A stretch of DNA of 6,283 bases from Planctomycetaceae bacterium (GTDB taxonomy: Bacteria > Planctomycetota > Planctomycetia > Pirellulales > Pirellulaceae). The position numbers were made by a program, and so were the translations under genes. Positions 1 through 5,983 of the stretch are shown here, in pieces. The DNA lies in contig SLMF01000112.1 in assembly GCA_007133715.1 (NCBI GenBank), positions 1 to 6,283 on the forward strand. The letters are read 5' to 3'. Every line of letters starts with the position of its first letter. Within the stretch, counting starts at the first letter, position 1. The notes beneath the pieces were generated by a model that was not told the origin of the DNA, did no database searches, and worked only from the letters and a program-made list of their open reading frames with translations.

Positions 1-126
1 CGTTCGGCGCGGGTCTCCGACCCCGCCGCCACCGTTCGGCGTTCGGCGCGGGTCTCCGACCCCGCCGCCACCGTTCGGCGTTCGGCGCGGGTCTCCGACC
101 CCGCCGCCACCGTTCACCGTTCGGCG
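1..126. repeat. 39-bp tandem repeat array, three units plus a fragment
   Basis: Units run 1-39, 40-78 and 79-117. The first two are identical over all 39 bases; the third differs only in its last two bases (AC instead of GG). A 9-base start of a fourth copy follows at 118-126 and then decays. Each unit contains the imperfect dyad GGGTC-TCC-GACCC, extendable to GCGGG...CCCCGC with one bulged base, so each copy could form a small hairpin in DNA or RNA. The array begins at the window edge and probably continues to the left. The unit is a multiple of three and has no stop in frame 1, but nothing suggests translation. There are no unique spacers, so it is not a CRISPR array. Similar GGTCTCCGACC-type dyads may be dispersed in planctomycete intergenic DNA; that is my expectation, not something this window shows. 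Confidence 0.93.
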
Positions 127-194
127 GGGTGGTTCGGTCAGAGATCGGCCACAGCGCTGAGGATAGATCATTTCCTGCGAGTTGCCTCACTTGC

Positions 195-208
195 AGGGCC
201 ATGGCCCT
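195..208. promoter_or_regulatory. 14-bp perfect palindrome upstream of the sulfatase gene
   Basis: AGGGCCATGGCCCT is a perfect inverted repeat ending 36 bases before the sulfatase start codon. It is followed by a pyrimidine run (CTTCCTTCTTTCC-like). It could be an operator for a dimeric regulator, a hairpin in the 5' leader of the mRNA, or a weak terminator for transcription entering from the left. The symmetry is certain; the function is a guess. I found no convincing -35/-10 pair between 120 and 230. Confidence 0.35.
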
Positions 209-230
209 TCCTTCTTTCCTCCCCAGAAAT

Positions 231-235
231 AGGAG
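231..235 (+). promoter_or_regulatory. Ribosome binding site of the sulfatase gene
   Basis: AGGAG lies 9 bases before the GTG at 245. It decides the start, because the coding frame has no ATG until codon 46, well inside the sulfatase domain. Starting at the GTG also gives a complete signal peptide. Confidence 0.8.
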
Positions 236-244
236 ACCCGACCT

Positions 245-1735
245 GTGAACACGCGTTACCGGCTGGCTGCACTGGCCTTTGTCGCCTTTCTTGTCCTGCC
301 CGCTCGAGCGGACCAAGCTGTCGAGCGGCCGAATGTGCTGTTTATTTCGATTGACGATCAGAATGATTGGATCGGGACGATGGGCCATCCGCATGCCCAG
401 ACGCCGCACTTGGACCGTTTGGCCGAGCGGGGGACGTTGTTTCTGAATGCCCACGTGCAAAGCGTGCTGTGCAACCCGTCGCGAACCAGTGTGATGCTCG
501 GATTGCGGCCGACCACCACGGGCATCTACGGCTTGGCCCCCTGGTTCCGCGATGTGCCGTGCTGGGAGGATCGGGTCACGCTGCCGCAGCACTTCCGCAA
601 TCAGGGCTACCGCACGTTCACCGCCGGAAAAGTCTATCACGGGGGCGCGGGCGGGCCCCAGCGGCGCCAGCAGGAATTCGATGTCTGGGGACCGCCGGGC
701 GGTATTGGCGTCCGGCCCGAGGAGAAGCTGATCCCGCCGACTCCGATGGGTAACCACCCGCTGATGGACTGGGGCGTCTTCCCGCATAACGACGAAGACA
801 AACAGGACTATATCGTTGCCAGTTGGGCGATTGAGCAGCTGGAGAACATGCCCGAGGACCAACCGTTTTTCCTGGCCGCAGGCTTCTTCCTCCCGCACGT
901 GCCTTGCTATGCCACGCAGCCCTGGTTCGATTTGTATCCGGACGACCAGCGGTTGTTGCCACCGATCCGGGAAGACGACCGGGACAACACGCCCCATTTT
1001 TCGTGGTACTTACACTGGCATCTTCCAGAACCCCGCTTGCGATGGGTTCGGGAAAACGATCAGTGGCTGAATCTGGTCCGGTCCTATTTGGCCTGCACCA
1101 GTTTTATCGACGCCCAAATCGGACGTTTGATGGATGCCTTGGACGAGACCGGTCACGCCGACAACACGATTGTCGTGGTGTGGAGCGACCACGGCTACCA
1201 TTTGGGTGAAAAGCTGATTACGGGCAAGAATACGTTGTGGGAGCGTTCCACCCGGGTACCTTTGGTCTTTGCCGGACCGGGGATCAGCGCGGGTGGCCGT
1301 TGCGAACGGCCTGTCGAACTGTTGGATATCTATCCGACGCTCATCGCGTTGTGCCAGGCCACGCCCCGCGATGATCTGGAGGGACGCAGCTTGGTGCCCT
1401 TATTGGAAGATGCGGACGCCCCGCGGGCTTGGCCTGCGATCACCTCGCACAATCAGGGGAACCACGCCGTGCGTACCGAGCGCTGGCGCTATATCCGTTA
1501 TGCCGACGGCAGCGAAGAGCTGTACGACATGCAGCAAGACCCCCACGAGTGGGACAATTTAGCAGGGGATCCGCGCTGGGAATCGGTGATCCGCGAGCAT
1601 CGGCAGTGGTTGCCCGAGATCGATCGTCCGCCGGTCCCGGGCAGCGCGCATCGTGTACTGACCTATGACCCCGAGACGGACACGGCGGTTTGGGAAGGCC
1701 GTACCGTCCGTCGCGGGGATCCGATCCCGGAATAG
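245..1735 (+). CDS. Secreted type I sulfatase, iduronate-2-sulfatase-like
   Basis: This 496-residue enzyme should hydrolyse sulfate esters on a sulfated sugar or polysaccharide outside the cytoplasm. It starts at GTG with a Sec signal peptide, likely cut after ARA at residue 22. The mature protein opens with the alkaline-phosphatase-superfamily strand NVLFISIDD (metal ligands D37, D38). C76 lies in CNPSR, the C-x-P-S-R site whose cysteine must be oxidised to formylglycine by a separate maturase not present here. Further active-site matches to human IDS are R80, K129 and H132 (GKVYH), H218 (LPHVP), D315 and H316 (SDHG), and K328. The stretch TGIYGLAPWFRD after the CxPSR motif matches the IDS subgroup rather than arylsulfatase A types (probably SulfAtlas S1_7). 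The C-terminal subdomain carries the usual RWRYIRY and ELYDMQQDPHEWDNLAGDP motifs. Length is normal and no key residue is missing. The exact substrate cannot be read from sequence. The gene stands alone and converges with purC. Confidence 0.95.
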   Translation: MNTRYRLAALAFVAFLVLPARADQAVERPNVLFISIDDQNDWIGTMGHPHAQTPHLDRLAERGTLFLNAHVQSVLCNPSRTSVMLGLRPTTTGIYGLAPWFRDVPCWEDRVTLPQHFRNQGYRTFTAGKVYHGGAGGPQRRQQEFDVWGPPGGIGVRPEEKLIPPTPMGNHPLMDWGVFPHNDEDKQDYIVASWAIEQLENMPEDQPFFLAAGFFLPHVPCYATQPWFDLYPDDQRLLPPIREDDRDNTPHFSWYLHWHLPEPRLRWVRENDQWLNLVRSYLACTSFIDAQIGRLMDALDETGHADNTIVVVWSDHGYHLGEKLITGKNTLWERSTRVPLVFAGPGISAGGRCERPVELLDIYPTLIALCQATPRDDLEGRSLVPLLEDADAPRAWPAITSHNQGNHAVRTERWRYIRYADGSEELYDMQQDPHEWDNLAGDPRWESVIREHRQWLPEIDRPPVPGSAHRVLTYDPETDTAVWEGRTVRRGDPIPE

Positions 1736-1744
1736 CCCGGGGTT
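1723..1744 (+). terminator. Possible hairpin terminator between convergent genes
   Basis: GATCCCGG (1723-1730) can pair with CCGGGGTT (1737-1744) around a 6-base loop, using two G-U wobbles, followed by a short ATTT. The stem spans the sulfatase stop codon and reaches the purC stop codon, so the two 3' ends share it. A competing hairpin, GGGAT-CCG-ATCCC at 1716-1728, overlaps its left arm. The T tract is poor, so intrinsic termination is uncertain and Rho-dependent termination is equally possible. Confidence 0.3.
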
Positions 1745-2630
1745 ATTTCCAGGGGAAAGATTTGCCGGTCAACCGGTCGTGCGCTTCGATATACTTGGCT
1801 CGCGTCTGGCGCACGATCTCTTCGGGCAGTTCCGGCGGCGGGCTGTTGCGATCCCACTGGGTGGTAATCAAATAATCTCGCACGAACTGCTTGTCGAAGG
1901 ACGCTTGACTTCCACCCGTTTTGTATTGATCGGCCGGCCAGAAGCGGGAGCTGTCAGGCGTCAACACTTCATCAATCAGGATCAAGCGCCCGTCGAACCA
2001 GCCCCATTCGAATTTGGTATCGGCGATGATGATACCTTCGCGGAGGGCCTGTTCTGCCCCACTGCGGTATAGGTCCACGCTACGTTGAGCGAGTTCCTGA
2101 GCGGTTTCTGCGCCGACGATTTGCACCATTTGGTCGAACGAGATATTGATGTCGTGGCCCGTTTCCTCCTTGGTCGCCGGTGTAAAGATGGGCGGATCCA
2201 GCCGGGCCCCTTGCTGCAGTCCCGAGGGCAGGGGAATCCCGCAAACGCAACCATTCTCTTGGTATTCCTTCCAGCCCGAGCCATCCAGGTAGCCACGCAC
2301 CACACATTCGATCGGGACCACTTCACATTTGCGGACCACCATGCTCCGCCCTTCCAGCGACTCGCGATCCGTTCCCGGAGGCAGGTCGACTTCATCCAGA
2401 TTCAGCGAGAGCAAATGGTTATTCGTCTCGAGCCGGGCGAACCAGAAGGCGCTGATTTGCGTCAGCACCCGGCCTTTGTCCGGAATCGGGGTGGGCAGCA
2501 CCCAATCAAAGGCGCTGATCCGATCGGTACTGATCAGCAGCAGACGATCGCCCAGGTCATAGATATCGCGAACTTTACCGCGTCGCACCGGAAGACCTTC
2601 CAGCGCGGTTTGGGTGACGGCTGATGGCAT
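1743..2630 (-). CDS. purC: Phosphoribosylaminoimidazole-succinocarboxamide synthase (SAICAR synthetase)
   Basis: This cytoplasmic enzyme of de novo purine synthesis joins L-aspartate to CAIR using ATP to give SAICAR. Counting from the ATG at 2630 (295 aa), visible family motifs are the nucleotide-binding start RRGKVRDIYDLGD (about 16-28), STDRISAFD (about 34-42), signature 1 VPIECVVRGYLDGSG (105-119), FTPATKEETGHD (149-160), signature 2 IIADTKFEWG (201-210) and IDEVLTPDSSRFWP (219-232). It is the longer form of the enzyme, close in length to yeast Ade1 and about 60 residues longer than the E. coli protein, with extra sequence around the C-terminal third (QYKTGGSQASFDKQFVRDYL). An in-frame ATG six bases upstream at 2636 would add Met-Ser. 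I prefer 2630 because the AGGA element sits at a normal distance from it but overlaps the 2636 start. No other pur gene is in the window, so purC is not in a visible purine operon. Confidence 0.97.
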   Translation of the reverse strand: MPSAVTQTALEGLPVRRGKVRDIYDLGDRLLLISTDRISAFDWVLPTPIPDKGRVLTQISAFWFARLETNNHLLSLNLDEVDLPPGTDRESLEGRSMVVRKCEVVPIECVVRGYLDGSGWKEYQENGCVCGIPLPSGLQQGARLDPPIFTPATKEETGHDINISFDQMVQIVGAETAQELAQRSVDLYRSGAEQALREGIIIADTKFEWGWFDGRLILIDEVLTPDSSRFWPADQYKTGGSQASFDKQFVRDYLITTQWDRNSPPPELPEEIVRQTRAKYIEAHDRLTGKSFPWK

Positions 2631-2841
2631 AGACATCCTTTCTGTACTACTACTGTCCAGGATCGTTTATTCTTCGACAAAGTGAGCGACCAACGGGAGC
2701 GGACCAATGCCAGCCGAGCGATAGCTCGAATTTGGTTGGCGGCCAGCCACCCTGTGATAGTTTTGACGCAGCGTAGTATAGATGGTGCGGGGTCGAGGCG
2801 GGAGTAGGGTTTCGCGGATTTGTCGCGCCGTGATATGGGCA
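2631..2841. other. Intergenic leader of purC
   Basis: This gap of 211 bases lies between gene B and purC, both on the minus strand. It contains a minus-strand TATACT (2775-2780), five of six matches to a -10 box, but no good -35 box at 16-18 bases from it, so a purC promoter here is only possible. The predicted leader would be about 140 bases. It includes a perfect 5-bp stem with a 4-base loop at 2715-2728 (CGAGC-GATA-GCTCG on the plus strand) and a looser pairing around 2735-2751. I see no match to purine or PRPP riboswitch cores and no T-rich terminator for the A-B transcript, so read-through into purC is not excluded. Confidence 0.35.
2635..2641 (-). promoter_or_regulatory. Ribosome binding site that decides the purC start
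   Basis: On the minus strand the leader reads AGAAAGG directly followed by ATGTCTATG. The GGA core overlaps the first ATG (2636), leaving no room for a ribosome to use it there. It lies about 5 bases before the second ATG (2630), which is normal spacing. The second ATG is therefore the likelier start; the two differ by only two residues. Confidence 0.55.
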
Positions 2842-4443
2842 CTAGCCGTCGGCTTGCGAATCGTCCGCTTCGTCCAGGGGGGCGTGGTCGCTCGCGGTCG
2901 GCTCGAGATGGCTGAAATCGGGAGTGGCGGGAACGTCGGGAATCAATTCGTCCAGCGAGCGGTGGGGGTCCAGATTGTGGTACTTTCGCCGGATACGAGC
3001 TTCGGCCTGCTGATCGCTGCGGCGGTAAAACCAGCTGGTCAGGACGATCATACCCAGCACGGCCAGGAACGCGGTTCCGCCCAGCCAGCCCCACACGGGA
3101 TGCGAGGTCGACAGCCGTACCAATACCTGAGGCGGGGGGCCAACAAACAGGGGGCCCAGCTGCTGACGATCCGGACCAAAGGATTGGACATAATCCGTCC
3201 GGTAGGCCCAAAGCTTGAAATAGAATCCGGTGACCCGCACGTTCTGATTGACTTCCGGCAGGGCCGGTAACCCGGGCGGCAGCTCCAATACGCACAGATG
3301 GACCGGATACGTGTTGCGAAATACGGGCGTCTCGCCTTGCTCACGATGGTCGGCCAAGCGAACTTCCTGGTCGCCCAGCGGCAGCAGCAGATCGATCTGG
3401 TAGTAGTGCCGGATTCCGAACCGCTGTTGAACGGATTCGTCTTCGACCAGGATTTTCTGGACCCGGCGGGCGGTGGCGTCGAACCGGATCAGCCGACCCT
3501 GCTGGCTCCGCGGCTGGTTCAAAACGGCGGCCAAATCCAAAGGCTGCGACGACTGGTCCGCTAACCGATCACCCCGCGCTCGATCGGCTGCCACCAACAA
3601 TTGATAAAAGGCCTCGTGGTCCGCCGCCAACAAGCGGCGGGCATTCGTTTTCCGAACCTGGTCCCACAGCCCCGCGTCCATTCCGAGTTCCCCGAGCAGC
3701 ACCTGTTCCGCGGTGATCCCCCGCTGCGGATCGACCCGGTCGGGCAGCCAAGCAACCCGTTCCGCGGCAAAATACACCGTCGCCCTGCCCGCAGTTCCCT
3801 CTCCCGTTTTCAAGAACAGTCCCAGGAAAGCTGCCGGATCATCCCACGTGTCGTGTTCCTGCCATGCTTGGGGGACATCGCGACACACCACCTGGACCGG
3901 CTCCGCAGCCTGCTCAACTTCCAAATCGACGACGAAATAGTGATCGAATTGCAGCCGTAGGGCCATTTCCGGCGGCAGTGTGACCCGCTGGACCTGCCGC
4001 GCCCGACCCTGGACTGCCACGATCTGAAAGCGGTAGTCGTCCAACGCGGCCTGCAGCTCTTCCCCCCACACCGGCTCCCGCTGCCAAGCCTCCAAACGTT
4101 CCCGACCAAACTGGGGTAGACGGAACAGCAGCTTGCCCAGAATCTCTTCCTCGTCGGTCACCAAGGGGCGACCGTCGAGAAGCTGCTGCAGGTGGCTGTC
4201 ATCGATATCGAACAAAGCCAGCAGGTCGCGCGGACCATTCAAACGGGGTGCGGTCGGTACCGAAAGATCGGGCGTCCTTTCCCAAGGCAGACGCTCTCCC
4301 AATTGGATCGGCGGGACATCCGACGGAGCGGGCTGGTCCGCCGGAACAAGGGAGCCAGGGACCAGCCCCAGGGCGAGGCAAGCCACGATAAGAGTACCCG
4401 AGAAGCGGCGATTAACAAGCTCCACCTGCCCCAACCATCTCAT
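2842..4443 (-). CDS. Gene B: membrane-anchored protein of unknown function with two copies of a repeated domain
   Basis: Function not recognised. The 533-residue protein has a hydrophobic N-terminal segment (about 17-34, TLIVACLALGLVPG), either a signal peptide possibly cut after VPA at 36 or an anchor. A large extracytoplasmic part follows, then one membrane helix (about 451-472), and a cytoplasmic tail of about 60 residues that begins basic (RRSDQQAEARIRRKY) and ends acidic. The extracytoplasmic part is an internal duplication. Both copies have a helical lead-in, then a beta-rich unit: GRARQVQRV...FDHYFVVDLEV...EPVQVVCRDVPQAW...FLGLFLK (about 95-235) and DATARRVQKI...IRHYYQIDLLL...YPVHLCVLELPPGLP...VTGFYFKLWAYR (about 265-440). 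Gene A has a third copy. The pattern could be an OB-like beta barrel, which is a guess. The start at ATG 4443 overlaps gene A's stop as ATGA and has AGGAG 10 bases upstream (4454-4458). The frame stays open upstream to 4692, but that extension would lie entirely inside gene A. Confidence 0.88.
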   Translation of the reverse strand: MRWLGQVELVNRRFSGTLIVACLALGLVPGSLVPADQPAPSDVPPIQLGERLPWERTPDLSVPTAPRLNGPRDLLALFDIDDSHLQQLLDGRPLVTDEEEILGKLLFRLPQFGRERLEAWQREPVWGEELQAALDDYRFQIVAVQGRARQVQRVTLPPEMALRLQFDHYFVVDLEVEQAAEPVQVVCRDVPQAWQEHDTWDDPAAFLGLFLKTGEGTAGRATVYFAAERVAWLPDRVDPQRGITAEQVLLGELGMDAGLWDQVRKTNARRLLAADHEAFYQLLVAADRARGDRLADQSSQPLDLAAVLNQPRSQQGRLIRFDATARRVQKILVEDESVQQRFGIRHYYQIDLLLPLGDQEVRLADHREQGETPVFRNTYPVHLCVLELPPGLPALPEVNQNVRVTGFYFKLWAYRTDYVQSFGPDRQQLGPLFVGPPPQVLVRLSTSHPVWGWLGGTAFLAVLGMIVLTSWFYRRSDQQAEARIRRKYHNLDPHRSLDELIPDVPATPDFSHLEPTASDHAPLDEADDSQADG

Positions 4444-5858
4444 TCGTGTCGTTCTCCTGAAAGGCGGTTTGCGGCCCGCCGCGGCGGGCGGGGCGACCGA
4501 GAACTGAACCAGTACAAACCACCGGCGCAGCCCACCCCAAACAAAGCGGTTCCACCCAACATAAGTACCCAATAGCCCCAGCCCGGAAGGGCGCCACGAT
4601 CCGTGAGCGGCAGCGGTCGAGCGGTCCAGCTGGGCGACTTGGCCAGCAGCAAGGGGGCCAGACGCGTCCCATCCTGTGCCCGGTAGGCCCAACGCTTGAA
4701 AAAGTAACCCGTCACCTCCAGATCTTCATCCAATTCCGGAGTCAGGCCCTGCCGTTCCCTCGCGCGGACATCCGGAAACTCCGGCGGCAGCTCCAGACAA
4801 TACACCACAATCGGTGAATTGGAGGCCACCGGTTGGATCCACACCATGTAATAGCCGGAGATCCCGTAAAAGTTCTCGGGGGCATAACGATAATGGGCCA
4901 GCCGAGCGGTACCCCGGATGGTCACCAACTGGCCACGATACTGGTCTGGCTGACGAACCAGTTGGACGAATCCGACCGGGCCGGTGGAATTCTGCCGCAG
5001 TTCGCTGAGTTCCCGTTCCGCCAAATCTTCCAGCAGGCGGAACCAGATGTCCTTCTCCGCCGGGCGAAAGACCGTATTGTCGGCGATCGTCTGCAACAGC
5101 ATCCCGTCCAAGGTCGATTGCAGCGCGCGCAGCGCAGTCTGCGTCTGCTCGCTTGATGGTTCCGCCGGAGTCAATCCCGCCAGCGCGGGGTGTAACTCGT
5201 CCTGCCACTCCGCGGCCAAGGTGTCAATCACCGCCGTCCAGCCTTGCGTTTCGGCATCCGTCAGCGCCGAATCGGCACGCGAGATCGACTCACGAGCTGC
5301 CGCTAAATAACGCTGCCAGCCCTGATCGATGGTGGCAATCACCTCGTACCAGTCAGCGGAGGCGTCGGCTTGCAGAGGCTTGCCGAGTCGCCCTTGGCGC
5401 AAACCGCGCATCAGCAGCTCGCGCTGCTCGTGTTCCAGCGAATTCCACTGCTGGTTCCAGGCATCTCGGCGGGCTCGCTGTTGTGGCGAGGGCTGGGGGA
5501 ACTCGGCAGATACATCCGGTTCGGTTTCCGGCGTCGACGCAGGCGGCGACGGCCCCGCCGCCCCCGGCTCGACATATACCAAACGCCCCTGCTCGACCCA
5601 CGTGTCACTCCGTCGCTCCGTGTCTCGCACCCGCGTATCCGGCAGCTCGTCCTGCGGCACAGCTGCCGTTTGTTCTTGCAAGGCCCACAGCCAGTGCCAC
5701 GATTCCGGTTTCCGCGCCTCCTGCATCAGCAGCAGCACCAAAAACAGAGCCCCCCCTAAAAGCAGGAGTTTGCGTTGTACTGAACGCGCGAGGTAGTTCG
5801 GCGGCGGTCGCCGACCGCCACGCCCCGGCGATAACCGTGTACTAAATTTGAGGGGCAT
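4440..5858 (-). CDS. Gene A: bitopic membrane protein of unknown function, paralogous to gene B
   Basis: Function not recognised. From the ATG at 5858 the protein has 472 residues. A basic, proline-containing N-terminus (1-30) leads into a strong membrane helix (about 30-46, KLLLLGGALFLVLLLMQ), then a low-complexity linker rich in Pro, Ala, Glu and Ser (about 97-127). A predicted helical region (about 128-290, many charged residues, few glycines) follows, and then a beta-rich domain (about 295-410) with GQLVTIRGTARL, SGYYMVWIQPV, PIVVYCLELPPEFP and EVTGYFFKRWAYR. A second membrane helix lies at about 426-450, followed by a short basic tail. Topology by the positive-inside rule: both ends cytoplasmic, the middle outside. 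The beta-rich domain and its helical lead-in match both repeats of gene B, most clearly the second. A TTG 63 bases further upstream (5921) is possible, but the ATG has a better ribosome binding site. Genes A and B overlap by 4 bases and are probably translationally coupled and made in similar amounts. Confidence 0.85.
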   Translation of the reverse strand: MPLKFSTRLSPGRGGRRPPPNYLARSVQRKLLLLGGALFLVLLLMQEARKPESWHWLWALQEQTAAVPQDELPDTRVRDTERRSDTWVEQGRLVYVEPGAAGPSPPASTPETEPDVSAEFPQPSPQQRARRDAWNQQWNSLEHEQRELLMRGLRQGRLGKPLQADASADWYEVIATIDQGWQRYLAAARESISRADSALTDAETQGWTAVIDTLAAEWQDELHPALAGLTPAEPSSEQTQTALRALQSTLDGMLLQTIADNTVFRPAEKDIWFRLLEDLAERELSELRQNSTGPVGFVQLVRQPDQYRGQLVTIRGTARLAHYRYAPENFYGISGYYMVWIQPVASNSPIVVYCLELPPEFPDVRARERQGLTPELDEDLEVTGYFFKRWAYRAQDGTRLAPLLLAKSPSWTARPLPLTDRGALPGWGYWVLMLGGTALFGVGCAGGLYWFSSRSPRPPRRAANRLSGERHE

Positions 5859-5866
5859 TCGCAACG

Positions 5867-5871
5867 CCTTC
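5867..5871 (-). promoter_or_regulatory. Ribosome binding site of gene A
   Basis: GAAGG on the minus strand sits 8 bases before the ATG at 5858, with AGGT just upstream of it. The alternative TTG start at 5921 has only a GGGGA four bases away. This favours the shorter 472-residue protein, whose basic N-terminus then runs straight into the first membrane helix. Confidence 0.55.
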
Positions 5872-5935
5872 ACCTGGGGGCTCTTCCCCGTCAACTCAAA
5901 ACTCCCCACGGGGACGGTCAATTTATCCCCGATCC

Positions 5936-5947
5936 GCAGGGACCTGC
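5936..5947. promoter_or_regulatory. Short dyad at the predicted transcription start of gene A
   Basis: GCAGG-GA-CCTGC is a perfect 5+5 inverted repeat with a 2-base centre, covering roughly +1 to +12 of the candidate promoter at 5954-5983. It could be an operator half-site pair or a tight hairpin at the 5' end of the mRNA. A dyad this short can arise by chance in GC-rich DNA. Confidence 0.2.
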
Positions 5948-5953
5948 AAACGA

Positions 5954-5983
5954 ATTACTGTCGGGTTTTCATGTAAGCGTCAA
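5954..5983 (-). promoter_or_regulatory. Candidate sigma70-type promoter for the gene A-gene B operon
   Basis: On the minus strand TTGACG (5978-5983, five of six to the -35 consensus) is followed after 18 bases by AGTAAT (5954-5959, four of six to the -10 consensus). Transcription would begin near 5947, leaving a leader of about 90 bases before the ATG. It is the best promoter-like pair upstream of gene A that I could find by eye. Confidence 0.35.

Noticed and set aside
1..126. CRISPR array
   Set aside because: The repeats are directly abutting with no unique spacers, and no cas gene is present.
1..351. Frame-1 open reading frame through the 39-bp repeats (13-residue repeat RSARVSDPAATVR)
   Set aside because: The GC-rich repeats contain no stop codon, the frame has no start within the window, and it runs over 100 bases into the sulfatase gene before stopping. 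It is best explained by composition.
2637..2841. Riboswitch controlling purC
   Set aside because: There is a small hairpin, but no conserved core of the purine, PRPP or related riboswitches could be found, and no terminator or binding-site sequestering structure is apparent.
2534..3295. Minus-strand open frame of 253 codons spanning the B-purC gap
   Set aside because: It overlaps the start of purC and the end of gene B in another frame, is rich in Arg, Ser and Pro, and shows no domain. The recognised purC protein and the B membrane helix explain this DNA better.
4378..4392. Lipobox (IVAC) in gene B suggesting a lipoprotein
   Set aside because: The four residues fit the pattern, but the hydrophobic stretch continues for about ten residues beyond the cysteine and only a few precede it, so the cysteine sits inside the membrane segment rather than at a cleavage site.
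4444..4692. N-terminal extension of gene B to 4692
   Set aside because: It would overlap the end of gene A by about 250 bases. The ATG at 4443 has a good ribosome binding site, an ATGA overlap, and places the hydrophobic segment near the N-terminus as expected.
5153..5845. Long plus-strand open frame (230 codons) opposite gene A
   Set aside because: It lies wholly antisense to gene A, whose protein has coherent membrane helices, a linker and a domain matching gene B. The plus-strand translation is Ala-, Pro- and Arg-rich low complexity, typical of the opposite strand of a GC-rich gene.
5859..5921. Longer gene A start at TTG 5921
   Set aside because: The start codon is rare, the binding site is weak, and the added 21 residues show no feature. 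The ATG at 5858 has GAAGG at ideal spacing.
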